Of a stretch of DNA of 64,000 nucleotides, positions 1-12,398 are shown piece after piece (positions within the stretch are counted from its first letter, which is position 1; every line of letters starts with the position of its first letter). Location of the stretch: positions 196,726,001 through 196,790,000 of the forward strand of contig JBITNC010000001.1 in the NCBI GenBank assembly GCA_050084985.1. Direction: 5' to 3'. The translations under genes and the position numbers were made by a program. The notes beneath the pieces are model-generated. The model was not told where the DNA came from, searched no databases, and was given only the letters and a program-made list of their open reading frames with translations. The stretch is from Nageia nagi (Eukaryota > Pinophyta).

Positions 1-115
1 TAACTCTTACAAATTCCTCAAATATGAATAATATATCTATAATATTTTCTACATAATATCACCAATTTTGAGTGGAAACTATTTGTTTAGATCAAAAATG
101 ATTTGATTCCTTCCA
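1..115 (+). repeat. CAT-unit copy 0, right end only
   Basis: The first 115 bases match the right-hand ends of two other repeat copies, at about 4401-4512 and 16858-16995. The shared tract runs from TAACTCT(T/C)ACAA to a block containing AAATGATTTGATTC. Beyond it the copies diverge, so this is taken as the right boundary of the repeat. The rest of the copy lies outside the window. The match was made by eye. Confidence 0.7.
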
Positions 116-1130
116 ACTTTGATAGAAAAGAAAAAAATATCGCAACAGTACCAAAGAATAAAAAAATACACTATGTCAAAGGAGTAGAATGATAGCTTCC
201 AAAATGAAAAATGAGAATGATTAGAAACAAATTAACATCACATAAGAGAGATTGTAATGAAATGTAAATGCTCTAAAAATGTATTGTGTACCTTAAGTGC
301 TAATCAGTTTAACTGATAAAAAAACATTAAACCAATGGGTGCCATGGTTGACATGCCACGTAATAAGAATCAAGCAAAAATGTGTATTCTTGAGATATAC
401 CAAATTAGTAGTAGTGATTATCAAGAAACACGATATAAAGTGCCAAAAAAATAATAAAATATTCTCCTTTGGATGTACAGCCATAAACATGAGGTAATGA
501 TTACTGATGGGTGTAGTTATGAAAAATTTCAAACCTCCAAACTCAATTTTGAAGGATTTAGAGGCTCTAAAATGGGACCATTCCTCCAAATTTTAGTTTA
601 TTGCTCAACGTATAAAATTTTAAAATATTTCCAATAATTCAAATGGTTTGTAAATCAAATTCCTATAATAAATGCTATGGTTATCTAAATTTGGGTTTGG
701 ATTTGATCTGATTGTGATATAAGAAATTCTTCGGTCACTTATGATTCTAAAACAAATGATGACTTCCTTGATGTGGGAGATTTATCGGTATTTTCTCCAT
801 TTTTAATAGAGGGACTAGATAAATCTTCTATTGTATAATATTCTCCTAGATGAATAGATAGTTATCCAACTTCATCAACATTAGAGTAAACTTAAGAGTG
901 CTTTTTTTCCTAGAAAAATCTTCTAAAATATTTTCTAACATAGTGTAGCCTATGGGAAAATTCAACTATGAAAATAGAGGAAATAGTAAGCCTTTAAAGT
1001 ATCCTTAGGATCACAACCTGTGAAAATATTTGTGGTTAATCTTATTGAAGCCTTCTTCATCCTCTTCTTTGATAAAAAAACCTTTTAAGTTTATAGACTA
1101 TGAAGGATTATTCTTTGGTATTGTTATGAT
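116..1130. other. AT-rich DNA, no assignable feature
   Basis: No coding signal or repeat relationship to the rest of the window was recognised. A 98-codon frame on the minus strand (293-589) and a 66-codon frame on the plus strand overlap and resemble no family known to me. By analogy with copies B and C an integrase or DnaJ remnant could precede the CAT unit here; I looked and could not see one. Confidence 0.4.
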
Positions 1131-1817
1131 ATTTTTTCTTTTCTATCAAATTCATATAATTGGGCATCATTGAAAGAGATTCATCATGTTACTCATCAAT
1201 GCCTTATTTTTTATGGATGTTTTGATCCAAATCTAGATACCACCTTTAGAAAAATTATGATTCAAAGTGTAGATTGTATCTAATGATTATTATTATAATT
1301 TAACACATAAGAAAAGCTATTGGTAAAGAATATTTCTTGATATAAATACTTTAAATAATGAAAATCGTAAAAGAATATAAAAAAGCATTATAGCTTGTAC
1401 TTTTTGCATAATGTATAAGTGCATAGGATTCTTAGTTTTGATTGGTAATTTTTCCATCTTTTAATTCTTTTGTATGGATCTTGATTGATCCATACATTAA
1501 AGATGATGTGTGCAAGGCTTTAGGCATTTTAGATGCTAAAGATTATTGGACATGAAATGAAATAAAAAAATCTACCAATCAAGATAAATTTTGAGACTTA
1601 AAGTTATGCAGTTTTTGTTATGAACCATTTCATAGTCTAATATTTAATTAAGGGAAAGTGAAGTAATGGGGAAAAATATATGCAAAATTCATTAACTTCC
1701 AATGATTTTTCCTCTTTCTTTCTAGGAAATAATAGAGCTTCTCTAGTGCTATATAAGGTTGCTATGCTATGGGAAAATTCTAGAAACTTGTCAAGAATAA
1801 GGGAGAAAAAATGAAGA

Positions 1818-1834
1818 GGGAGAGAGAGAGAGTG
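1818..1834. repeat. Short GA tract, copy A
   Basis: About six GA units at the position that holds a GA run of some thirty units in copy B (14221-14282). It is the unexpanded allele of the same microsatellite. Confidence 0.8.
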
Positions 1835-1929
1835 GTTCATTTTTTATATTAGGGGCATACGAGGTTGCATTGATGCAGATGATAGGAAGTATGGTTGAGA
1901 GGGTGAGTGTAATTGGTAGTTGTAGGGAG

Positions 1930-2215
1930 GAACTAACCTAAGTAAAAGCTTGTTCTCATGTAGAAAGATAAAACAATTTACGATGGTATGATATGGTAGT
2001 GTTGGGCATTAGAGGAATGGTCAGGGTGGGTATATTTGTCACCACCAAAATGGAAACTAAAGAGCCTACTTAATCAGCTATTATTATGTCATATGCCATA
2101 GTAAGAATTTAAGCCTTGCATTTTTCCTTCTTTTATATAGACTTTGGTGTTTCCATGTTGGTTGTAGGTGGTTCCTTCATATATATCAAAACCACTTTTA
2201 GTATGATTTTTTCAA
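1930..2215 (+). pseudogene. Cationic amino acid transporter fragment, copy A
   Basis: Frame-broken remnant of the N-terminal part of a plant CAT-family (APC superfamily) amino acid permease. These proteins move basic amino acids across plasma or tonoplast membranes. Readable blocks are a WYDMVVLGI segment, GMVRVGIFVTT (the first transmembrane helix motif, normally GxGxGIFVTTG), a SYAI block and a GGSFIYIKTTF block (normally GGAFSYLRVTFGE). Several in-frame stops are present. The same blocks occur in copies B and C, so the fragment was captured before the repeat multiplied. Similarity stops right after the TFG block. It cannot make a transporter. Confidence 0.75.
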
Positions 2216-4515
2216 ATAAAAAAATAAGGTCATCGGATGATATTCTAGTCATACATTCAAGAATAAATTATACCAGCTTAACTTCTTCTACTTGAATGTA
2301 GACTGTAATACATTATCTATTATTTTGTTATTTTGAATAATTCTCTGATATAGTTTTCAAGTTTTCACAATACCCATGTATATTTAGACAAAACATAGGA
2401 TCAACATGGAGATGCTCCTTACATATGGATCAATTATTGGGAAGGGTATCAAGTTAGTGATAAACATGATATTGGGATGAAAATGCATCTTTTACTATGG
2501 ATATCACCACTCAAAGATGTTGAAATATATGATTAGTAATAGTATATTTTTCACTCAATATCATGTAATATAGTGTGTTGTCCTATCTTATTTATTGTTA
2601 TTCTATGTAAAATATAAGCATTATATTCTACCCAACTTGAATATTTTAATAGAATATCTACGATTAGTTTCCCTATTGATATAATTTATTCTTTAATTAG
2701 TAGTTTTTGTAACTCATACAAAAATCAACACAACTTGGGATTATAATTTTTATATCTTGTTGTAAGGTATACAGAGTAGGATTTTTTGTAGGAAACAAAC
2801 ATGCATCAATAAAATTTTCTATGTTTCAAGAACATAATAGTAATACCCTACAAGGTGATCATCAAAAAGTGTTTATTGCCTAAGGAATTATTTTTAAAAA
2901 AATAGATTATAAGTGGACATAATTGTTAACATCAAGCTAAGACACACAGAGATATATTTTTCACCAAGTACATAAGCCTAGGAATATGAGAAAAGGACTT
3001 TTATAGTTTGAAATCCATGGCCTTCTAATGTCATAGTACTAACACTTGAGTTAGTAATAGTATAGTTTGAACTTCATGCCCTTCAATAACCTATGTATTT
3101 CTATATATGCTTGATTGTTTATTGTGGTTGTTCAAATGTACAAAGATACTAGATATTGATCATTAATTTTGAATGTATAACATTCTTCATTTCCTTCTTT
3201 AGTTATAAAACATTCAATCATAGGATATTCCAACAAAGTAATGTTCACATACAAATGTAAACTACATTTTTAAGTGATACAATATATTCATAACAACAAA
3301 GCAATTGTTGGATTCAAGTGACACATTATATTCAAGGTGCCTATGAGTGTGCTCGATCAACTCTTTATGATATGGAGAAAATTCTAAGGGTAGTAATTTC
3401 TATTATTTTTATTTAATTTTATTATTTATTTTTTTAGCTAATTATTTTTTGGATAGTTTCATTATAATACTATAAGTAAAGAATCAACAATATAGTGTAC
3501 AAAGGAAAATGCGACACTATATGGAGTATTATTAACCTTTGAATTACTCTATAACCACATTAGGAAAAAAGTTGAGATCCTCACAAATGCTTGGGTGTAC
3601 ATTTCTTATTATCCAATTGATTTGAATCCACTTACCATGAGTTAGAATGTTGATATAAGGGAAATAGTTCAACTTGCCAACCACCCAATATTAAAGATTG
3701 GTCATTGACCTCCTCATCATCCTAGTCCTATATTTCTTGTTCAAGGTCAAGGTTGTGGTCATGGTGTTCATTAACCTAGTTTTTCTATTAGCATGTACTT
3801 GATTGAGCCATTGATTAATAGATTTTATGGGTTTGTTATAAAGATAGATTTTGTGGGTTGTAACCCTATTGTATATGTATACAAATTTTTATTAAATAAA
3901 TCTTTTATTTATATTTCATGCTTAATACTCAATGCTTTCATGATGTTGCTTATGTTTGGAATTAGGGTTTTATGAACTTATTATTGATGTATTGATTTTA
4001 GCTCAATGAATTTTTATCTTTAATTACTTATGGTTATTTCTTAGCATAGTTAGAAGAACCATATCAATGGGTACCAATGATAGATCCTACAAACCAAAAT
4101 GTTAAAAGATATATCTATCTATATATTTGCTACTTTCATTCTATTATTTTGTTGGTAGTAAGTCTCATGTATCCTACATGTTCTCTTCATTTTCATGACT
4201 AAATTATGTTATGTTATATTCAATTAGACACAATGTTTGCTACATTATTGTGTTATCCTTTATTTATATCCTCAAATGTACTCATATATTATATGTTCAT
4301 AAACTACAAAAAAGGACCAATAAATTACATGGAAACAAAATTTCATTAAAAAAAATGTAAAATATGAATGATCATATTTATTACAAGAATATGGTCCAAC
4401 CACTATAACTCTCACAAAGTCCTCAAATAGGAATAAGATATCTAAAATATATTATACAAAAAGTAAACATTTTTGGGTGGAAACTCTTTGTTTATACCAA
4501 AAATGATTTGATTCT

Positions 4516-4839
4516 TTTGAAATAATCTCACAATGGATGATAGATATTTGATCAAGTGGTAAGAATATTCCAATCTCAATAGGTGATGTTTAGAGACACC
4601 CAAGTGTAGGGTATCAGCTATTGAGATGCAATCTTGATATGCTTTCCCTAGGTTAGAAATACTTACATTTATATAGGCATAATATCACCATTTGACCCCT
4701 TGTAAGAATGTTGAAGTCATTCTAATGAACCTAACATAAAATAAGAACACAACCTTAGAAATATGTGATAACAAGGAAAAATATGATTAAATATGTATGT
4801 AATGTTACACCTAAGTGGGATCACTTTTAGGTGTGAACA
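4516..4839 (-). repeat. gypsy-1 3' LTR, truncated
   Basis: Matches the distal 330 bp of the complete LTR at 11611-12398, from about 12069 to 12398. It shares the blocks ACTTACATTTATAT, CCTAACATAAAATAAGAAC and TTAGGTGTGAACA. About 458 bp of LTR is missing on the low-coordinate side, where the sequence jumps into CAT-unit copy A across a CTCACAA(T/A)GGAT-like word also present at copy B's end. It ends next to a purine-rich tract (minus strand AAAGGATGG) that would be the polypurine tract. Confidence 0.8.
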
Positions 4840-5308
4840 AATGCCATCCTTTACAAGTATAATGAAATAAGAATTTTTGAAATGAAAGTGTGCTTGCAAA
4901 AGAAGAATAAGGTAAAGAGAAGAAAATTTTTATACTTTCATAGTTTAATTGTAGGACTATTCAAATCATCAAGGAATGATGATGTATATTGCCCCATCTT
5001 TGTCTTGGTTATGAGATGTAATGGCTTACATAAAGTAGAATCAACAAAAAGTAAATAATAACCTGAAAATAAGAGAGATAATACAAACTTCCAAGAATAT
5101 ATGTGATGGTTAACTCATGAAACATATAATAGTAATGGAAAGAGTAAATCATCATAACATTTCATCATAAATGATATATCAAGCAAGAGTAAGGATGAAA
5201 TTAATATAATATGCATACATCATCTTGAAAACACTAAATACAAAAAATACTCAATGTTTCATTTTTACATGCATATATAAAATATCATAATAAAGTTGTG
5301 TGGATATT

Positions 5309-5520
5309 TTCATGGGCTTTGTGTCCCATTCCTAAATGGAACACATACAATCATATCCATATATGTCAACATCATCATGGGGTGCATGCCCCATTCTTAG
5401 ATGTAATATACAAATGATAAAGAACTAGTATGATGATGGTTAGTTTAGACCCAACCAAAAAAGGTGAACCTAAGAGAAATACCATATATCATCATGAGGT
5501 ACATGCTCTATTCTTAGATG
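5309..5520. repeat. Dispersed CATG(G/A)GGTxCATGCCCCAT repeats
   Basis: Three imperfect copies of a short unit built around a GGTRCATGCCCCATTC word, near 5309, 5374 and 5490. The equivalent region of the sister element at 36656-36850 carries four copies in a more regular array. Confidence 0.65.
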
Positions 5521-5535
5521 TGATAGAAAGGTGAT

Positions 5536-5817
5536 GGTTATTTTGGAACCAACCAACAAATGTGACTCAAAGAGATAATAGAGGTTAGTTTAGACACAAC
5601 TAGCAAAGGTGACTCAAAGAGATAATGGAGGTTAGTTTATACCTAACCATAAAAGGTGAATCAAAGCAATGATGGAGGTTAGTTTAGACACAAACAACAA
5701 AGGTGATGTAAAGAGATCATGGAGGTTACTTTAGACCCAATCAATAAAGTTGAATCAAAGAGATAATAGATGTTAGTTTAGACCTAACCAACAAAGGTGA
5801 CTCAAAGAAATGATTTA
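5536..5817. repeat. 47-bp tandem repeat, six units
   Basis: The word GGTTAGTTTAGAC or a close variant starts at 5536, 5583, 5630, 5677, 5724 and 5771, an exact 47-bp spacing. Each unit reads on through an ACCAACAAAGGTGA-like block and CAAAGAGATAAT. A weaker seventh copy lies upstream near 5437. It sits in the 3' non-coding region of gypsy-1. Confidence 0.85.
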
Positions 5818-6439
5818 TTTATTTCTCAACCATGTATGTGATTATAGTACCAGTAATAATATGGCCATTAGATTATTGATTGGTATAGTCCCAATTAAAA
5901 AGCTAATCTAAGAAAATGGTTGCTGTAATTCCAACCAAGTGATCATAAAATAGTGATGGTTATTTAATATCCATCCAACAAGGATATGATGTAACAAGTA
6001 ATGACTAAGCATGATAGAAGTGAATTATGAATCATGTATATAAATATAAGAGAGTAGGAAATAATACCTATACTTACCCATGATAACCTATTTGATTTAT
6101 TATAGGAATACCAACACGAGCAATAATTTGGGCATAGACATGTATGTAGCATAAATGCTAGGTTATTTTATGTTTCTATCCCTTGAACCTTTTTGAGATG
6201 AATGCATTATTGTTCTAATAGGTGTGACTTATATTTGATGTATATAAATAATGTTGAATATTCTAAGGTATTTATTATATGATTGACATACCTATCATAT
6301 ATGCAAATAATAGCATACCTTGTAGCCATGCATTTTAGTATAAGACATCCCTTGTACCCAAGGTATGTTATCATGTATACAAATCAATATCTAATACTAT
6401 TGATTCTAATGATGGTTTCCTCATCTTCAACTGATATAG

Positions 6440-8390
6440 GTGTTAATAAGGCTACATTAGCCATGGCATATGCAAATCTATTATTATTTCTTGAAATATT
6501 TTCAAACTAAATCTGTTCAAAGCCTCTTTGAACCATCAATGAAACTAAATCCTTGTATGGCTACAATTTTTCATCCTTTATGTTGTATACATCATTGATT
6601 TTCTTGATAAAAAGCTATGATTCACTATAAAATTACAACTTACTCATTCCAAGATTAATTATTACCTTTAATCCCAAGACCAAAGCTTCATACTTAGCCA
6701 TATTGTTAGTACATTCAAAATTTAATTTGTAATCCACATGAATCATACCATCTTTGGGAGATACTAATATAATTCCTACCTATCCCCCTATAAACATTTG
6801 GAACCATCAAAGAATAATGTTAATATTTTATCATCACACTATTCAACTAATGCCATAACTTTATTATTGTTGTCATTTGTATCACATGGTGCTTTTTCTA
6901 ACATATCAGTTATAACTTATCCTTTAACTACCTTTGAAATGTGTATAAAATATCAACCTCTTGTAAATCTATTATCCATTTGGCTAGTCTTCCCTGTAAC
7001 TATGGTTCTAATAGCAAGTATTGTAATGGATCAGCTTGAGCTACAATGAAAGTGATATTAGTGATCACACTCAATTTCTATGTGGTGTAAAATATTACAT
7101 AATATAATTTTTCAATTAGTGTATTCTAAATTTTGTAGTGCCTTTGATAAATAATACATAACCTTCCTCTTATTTTATTTTTCAAGTTGCACTAGGACTA
7201 TTCTAATAGTGTTGTTTGTGGTTGAGACATATAAGTATAGATATTTCATATGAACAACTAGTTGCAAAATAAGAGGATTAAGAAAATAACTTTTAATATC
7301 TTCAAATGCTTTTTGATACTCCTTAGTCCATATGAACTTGTTTCCTTTTTTAACAAGATAAGGTAGTTGTTCTATCCACTAATTATGCCATGAATCTTTT
7401 GAATGCTTACAATTTTCCTTATAGGATTCTTAGTTGCCTAATGTTCCTTGGTGGAGGCATGTCCATTATAGCTTTAACCTTCTTGGTATTAATTTCTATA
7501 CCTCTTCCTGAAATAATGTAACTAAGCAACTTGCCACTAGATACCCCAAAAATACACTTCTTAGGATTGAGATTTAGGTTGAATTTTCTCATCCTCTCAA
7601 ATATGAGTCTTAATTCATCTACATGATTTTATTTCTTAGCTAATTTTTGCAAGAATATAATCAAAATATACCTTAACATATTTATGAATGAGAGTATAAA
7701 ACATAGTTACAATTGCTCTTTGGTATGTTGGTCCTGCATTTTTGAGACCAAAGGGCATGACTACCCAATAGAATATTCCCCAAGGTATGGTGAATTCTAT
7801 ATTGTTTTAATCTTCTTTATTTATTCTAATTTAATTATATCCTGAGAAATCATCTATGAAAGAAAATAATTCATGTCCTATAGTTGAATATACAATTGTG
7901 TTAATGTGTGTCAAAGGAAAATTGTTCTTTAAATAAGACTTTTTTAGATCCTTGAAATCTATGAAACATCTAATTTCTCAATTTGGATTCAAAGCTAGAA
8001 CAATGTTGGCCAATCAAGGTGAGTAAGAAATAGGTTCAATAAATCTTGCCTTGTGATACTTATAAAGTTCCTTCTTGACTAGTAAATAATGCTTTGGATG
8101 ATTGTTCTTCTTTTTTGTTATATAGGTTTTGCATCTTTATGTACCACAAAATTATGGCTCACAAATTATGGATCCTATCATATCTTTGTATTCCCAAGGA
8201 AACATATCCTTAAATTCTATTAAGAACTATTAATATTTTTATTTATCTTCCCTAATGATTCTTGTTCCAATTTGAATAATTCATGGCACTTATCCTATAT
8301 CAATGTTTATTTCATTAAGAATCTTATTCAACCATGGTATCTCATCATCGGGTTGAGAAAAGTTAGGAAATTCCCCTAATCCTAATATGT
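6440..8390 (-). pseudogene. gypsy-1 reverse transcriptase and dual RNase H remnant
   Basis: Conceptual minus-strand reading gives a broken RT (about 8390-7260). It has a PWEYKDM start, a KKELYKYHKARFIEPISYS region, a FSFIDDFSGYN block and VVMPFGLKNAGPTYQRA. The catalytic Y-x-D-D reads YFDY, so the second aspartate is lost. A connection or first RNase H follows (about 7250-6870). A plant-type RNase H follows (about 6815-6440), with FDGSKC, CTNNMAKYEAL and a broken GDSQ-like site. The order RT, RNase H, plant-type RNase H is the one I know for Tat-lineage elements. Many stops and frameshifts; inactive. Confidence 0.8.
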
Positions 8391-9443
8391 CATAAGAGAA
8401 AGAATATCACACACATCCCCCTAGCTACCTAGCCTACTCCTATGTAATGAAATAAGAAGTTAGGGTAGTGTAGCAAGGAAGAACCTTTTATGTTCTCTAT
8501 ATCCTCTTCAAAATAAGCATAAGGATGATAAATTACCTTACCTTATCTCTTTGGATGAAATTATTTGAATTTTGATCTTTCCCCTAGTGCATGTACAAGC
8601 CCATCATCTATTTCAAACATATTAATAGACCTAAAAACTATCCTATCAAGCATAGGTTAAGAGGATTTCCTATCTATTTTCTTAGTACAGGCACTACAAT
8701 TAACATGAACATTAGCTCCAAAGTAGGTGCAGTTCTTTTGAGGTGAGTTTCCCTTGTTCTTTGGTGTTAGCTAAACCATGTTGATTGATAACATCTCTGA
8801 TTTTGATTTTGACTCTTTGTCATTTATGTATGATACCAAATTTCACTTAGTTACCTTCTTAAATCCTAGGTCACTTTTTCCTTCATTTGATTTGATCATT
8901 TTATAGGCAATTCTTTGATTTCTTATTCATTCTTTCCAAATCCTTTACCCCTATACTATCTTGATTCCATGTACTGTGATATCAATTATGCATGACACCT
9001 CATTTATCTTATTCATTTGTTGAATTTAGCATAAGCTATGATGTACATATTATATGTATCCTTTTTTTCTTCTAATTATAATGTATTGGTATTATACAAG
9101 GTCATTTATATATCATCCTCTTCAAAATCAGATTGATCTTGACTACATTTATAACAATGAGGGTAGTGCCAATGCTAAGGTAAGCACATGTGTTGATGCT
9201 AGTATGGATAATAGTAATATTTAAATTTTTTTCTTACATCAAAGTGTTTTAAATCCTCTTCTCTGACTCTCCAACTAATGGCATATATCCCAATACTTAT
9301 TTTCTTATATAATTGCATGATATCATTTTCTTTTTCTTCCTTATTATCTTCATCATTGTCTTCATGGATTTTAATATTTTTGTAAGGGATTATGGTATTT
9401 CCTAGTTGTACAATTATGTTTGTATTATCTTACACTACTTCCA
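8391..9443 (-). other. gypsy-1 protease-RT linker, degraded
   Basis: Minus-strand DNA between the protease frame and the first clear RT block. It has too many stops for domains to be named. It is assigned to gypsy-1 only by position. Confidence 0.5.
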
Positions 9444-10004
9444 TTACAAATGGTTAAATTTAATCAACTTATGCAATGTATATGGTACACATCTCATTGG
9501 ATGTATCCATGGTATTTTAAGGATAATTTCATAGGCCAGCTTATTATCTAAAATATATGTCATAACCTCCATTGTATTTGGTCCAAATTGAAAATGTAAC
9601 ATGATATGATTGATACATGGTTTACTATCACTATCGTAACTTGTGATCTTATACTTCCTTTTTACTAACTTAGGCATCAACTTGTCACCAAACTTCTTGA
9701 GGAAGTTGATAGAGAAAATATTCAAACCTGTACCACCATCTACAAATGCATGCTTAATAGTCTTACCTATTATCTTGACATAGATATGGATTGGAAAGCA
9801 TTTATCAATGATATCATCACTAGGAATCTCATCTTTAGTAAATTTTATAGGATTCTTGAAATAACCAATCATTCCTAATAATGAACTAGTTAAAATTTTA
9901 GTATCAACATCAATACCACTAAGTAGTTTAAATAAATTCACTCTATGTTCTTCATATGTATCAAATAATTCAAGAAAACTATTCTTAGCATTGGTATATT
10001 TCAA
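9444..10004 (-). pseudogene. gypsy-1 aspartic protease region
   Basis: Longest open stretch of gypsy-1 (186 codons). Residues 85-97 (HAFVDGGTGLNIF) match the retropepsin active-site loop, normally D-S/T-G-A/S, here D-G-G-T. Residues 158-168 (YEIILKIPWIH) and the following VPYTLHKLIKF match the YEIILGRPWIH...VPSTLHQ(L/C)IKF block that closes the protease in plant gypsy polyproteins. The role would be polyprotein cleavage in virus-like particles. It is flanked upstream by broken gag and downstream by the linker. It is a remnant: the frame is isolated by stops on both sides. Confidence 0.85.
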
Positions 10005-11502
10005 ATTTTATACAATATTTCTTTTTTCATTTATCTTTCTTCTTTTCCTAAAGAGAAGGTTTAGAAGGTACCTTTTGTAGCAGAGATTGAGTTAAGAATA
10101 CATTTCTTTAATCTTGTTATTACATTTCATGGTTGTTCTAAATTTGATAATGTATCTAATTTTGGATTTGTACTAAATTCAGCATCAGACTCACTTGGTT
10201 CACCATTATTATCATAAATAATGTTTTTCATGTTAATGGAAGATAGATCTTGATATTTGACTTTTAACACATCACTTTCATATAAGACTATTCAACTATC
10301 TAATAAATATTTTAGCTTCTTCCTCATATGATAGAAACCTAATATATTATGTCCTTTGACTTGATTATACTTGCAAAATTGATTATCCCTATACCAAATA
10401 GGCTTTTCATCATTTGATCCATAGTCCTTTCCTTGAATTCTCTTGATTAGACCTTTTTTTAAATAATCTTCAAAAATTTGGTTGGGGTTTTCTGATCAAA
10501 GATATATATTTGGTTGATTTCCTATCCTTTAATTTTTCCTAACTTGGTTCAACTATATTGATTGAAGTATCATCCTTTTATGGTAAGGTTTCCTACCACT
10601 ATCTTTGTCAAAAAAAGATGATGTATACTTAAGTAGGTTAGACCTTATGAGGAATTATTCCTTTCCAATAAGTAAATGAGCTATACGCATAAATGAACCA
10701 TTAACATATTCAAGTCCTTTTTCACCAATAATAGAATTAATATTATCAAAGAATACCTTTTCCATGAAGTGCTCTTCAACATTTTATTTGATGGATCTCC
10801 AAAGCTTTACAAATCTAGGAGCGAACTTGTCTAACCTTTTTGTTTATCCTTGCTTGTAATGAATTATATATATTAAATCAACTGGTTTCTTCATATTACA
10901 TCTAAAATGAGCCTTGAATTGATCCTTCAATTGTTGATATGAAGATATGAAACCTAGTTCCAAATTATGAAACCACTTTTGAGCTTTACCAATTAAACTT
11001 AAATAGGAAAGTACTTTTCTTACAAATTGTCATTAACTCCATACTTAAGCTCTATAATGTATTCAAATCCTTGAATATGTTTGATAGGATCAGTCTCACC
11101 ATTGAATTTTTCAAATTTAGGATCCTTATTTGTATAGATGAGGATTATCTTTTGAATATCCATTCTTAAATGGTTACCTTTATTTTTAGTCTGATCTATA
11201 CCAATTCTAAATTTGTTCCCATGCTTATAAACCTTCGATTCAATATGTTTGATCTACTTAGTTGTATAGGTTCCTCAATTTGATGTAATATTCCAAGTTT
11301 TCATGCTATTGTTAGCATTGGCATTGTAGGTAGCATTTGTGTTGATGTGCACATTAGCACTAGTTTGATTGCTAGTTTGAAATGTAGGTTCGGATGCCTC
11401 CTCTATCATAGCTTGAAATGTGGGCATTTCCATTAGTTTAGTTAAGATTTCGAAAGCAATTTTTTCATTTTTGTCACACACAAAATCTTTGATCAAATGC
11501 AA
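10005..11502 (-). pseudogene. gypsy-1 gag remnant
   Basis: Minus-strand reading gives gag-like blocks in shifting frames. The clearest is PKFEKFNGETDPIKHIQGFE at about 11130-11070, the PxFxxFxGxxDPxxH pattern of plant gypsy gag. A 75-codon frame at 11275-11502 forms the N-terminal part and has an asparagine- and threonine-rich tail. No intact zinc knuckle was seen. Confidence 0.7.
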
Positions 11503-11594
11503 ATAAGATCACTAGGGCTCCTAATGTAAATAAATGGGTAGGTTTGAGAGAACTTTTATTCTAACCCTAATTAAAAGAAATAAAATGATATAAA

Positions 11595-11608
11595 TGGGTG
11601 GGCACCAA
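11595..11608 (-). other. gypsy-1 primer binding site
   Basis: The minus strand reads TTGGTGCCCACCCA two bases after the LTR end. This is a typical TGG-starting plant gypsy PBS; which tRNA it pairs with was not determined. Confidence 0.75.
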
Positions 11609-11610
11609 TA

Positions 11611-12398
11611 TGTTGATATGTGTTTTGGTACACCTAAGGTTTTTGGCCTAAATGAACTAAATACACATAAACATTTAAGTATGCATTATCTAAGTTATTT
11701 TAACTCAAATAAACATACATGAATAATAGGAAATAATAAAATATAGTATGTGCAATAGCAAAATTATGATTTTATTTATATCAAGATATAAAATGAATGC
11801 ATGCACTAAAGAGATGGAATCAAGTGTAAGATAAATATTTGTGTATCCTTACCTATATCGAATCTGAATATATGCAAGATGAACTTATCAAAGAGAAGAT
11901 GATCTTGATGTGGGAACCCCATGGCCAACAACAAAAAATATCCCAGCTTGGGTGTTAGCTATTAGGAGCTTAGCGTAGGTGTTAACCTTCTAGTAGAATG
12001 AGATTCACCAATAAGGATCAATAATGGTAGATATGTCAATAAGTCAAGCCAAGCATATGATCATAAAAATGGATGACATATATTTTCTCAAGTGGTAACA
12101 AGATTCCAATATCAATAGGTGGCATTTAGAAACATCCCAATATAGGGTATTGGCTATCAAGATATAATATTGATATTCTTTCCTCGAGTTAGAGATACTT
12201 ACATTTATATTAGGCATGATATCACCATTTGATTCATTGTAAGAAGGTTGAAGAAATCCTGATGTACCTAACATAAAATAAGAACAAAACCTAAGAAATA
12301 TGTGATAAAAGGTAAATATAATTAAATGTGATTAAATATGTATGTAATATTACATCTAAGTGGGACCATGTTAGGGGGACCACTTTTAGGTGTCAACA
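11611..12398 (-). repeat. gypsy-1 5' LTR (788 bp)
   Basis: Bounded by TGTTGA at 11611 and TCAACA at 12398, a 6-bp inverted terminal repeat. Its inner edge abuts the PBS. The distal part matches the truncated copy at 4516-4839. The whole length matches the split copy at 30237-36174. Its outer edge cuts into a gypsy integrase frame at 12399. Confidence 0.9.

Larger units (their letters stand above)
1131..4513 (+). repeat. CAT-unit repeat, copy A
   Basis: About 3.4 kb that is colinear with 13590-16995 (copy B) and 27420-29893 (copy C). The alignable tract starts near AATTGGG(C/A)ATCA and passes through AACACATAAGAAAAG, the transporter remnant, AACATCAAGCTAAGA and TTAAACATTCAATCA-type blocks to the right end near 4512. 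There are many substitutions and small indels. It has no LTRs, no PBS and no transposase reading frame, so the class of element is unknown. Near 2745-2800 copy A has one copy of a block of about 80 bp that is duplicated in B and C. Confidence 0.75.
4840..6230 (-). other. gypsy-1 3' non-coding region
   Basis: Lies between the RNase H remnant and the 3' LTR. It carries no integrase signal on the minus strand. It is colinear with 36175-37380 of the second family member, with shared blocks such as GCCATCCTTTACAAGTATAATGAAAT (split here by substitutions) and ATCATCAAGGAATGATGATG. It contains two kinds of tandem repeats, listed separately. Confidence 0.65.
4516..12398 (-). mobile_element. gypsy-1: degraded Ty3/gypsy LTR retrotransposon
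   Basis: Minus-strand element. Reading from high to low coordinates it has a 5' LTR (12398-11611), PBS (about 11608-11595), gag (about 11500-10020), protease (10004-9444), a linker, RT and RNase H (about 8390-6440), a long 3' non-coding region with tandem repeats (about 6230-4840) and a truncated 3' LTR (4839-4516). No integrase was found between the RNase H and the 3' LTR, so it has probably lost this domain. Frames are broken throughout. A second copy of the family is present as an LTR and 3' region at 30237-37560. The low-coordinate end is an abrupt junction with CAT-unit copy A, so no target duplication can be read. Confidence 0.85.

Noticed and set aside
735-1140. Possible DnaJ C-terminal sequence in front of CAT-unit copy A
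   Set aside because: Considered because units B and C carry a J domain here, but no conserved DnaJ block could be read in any frame.
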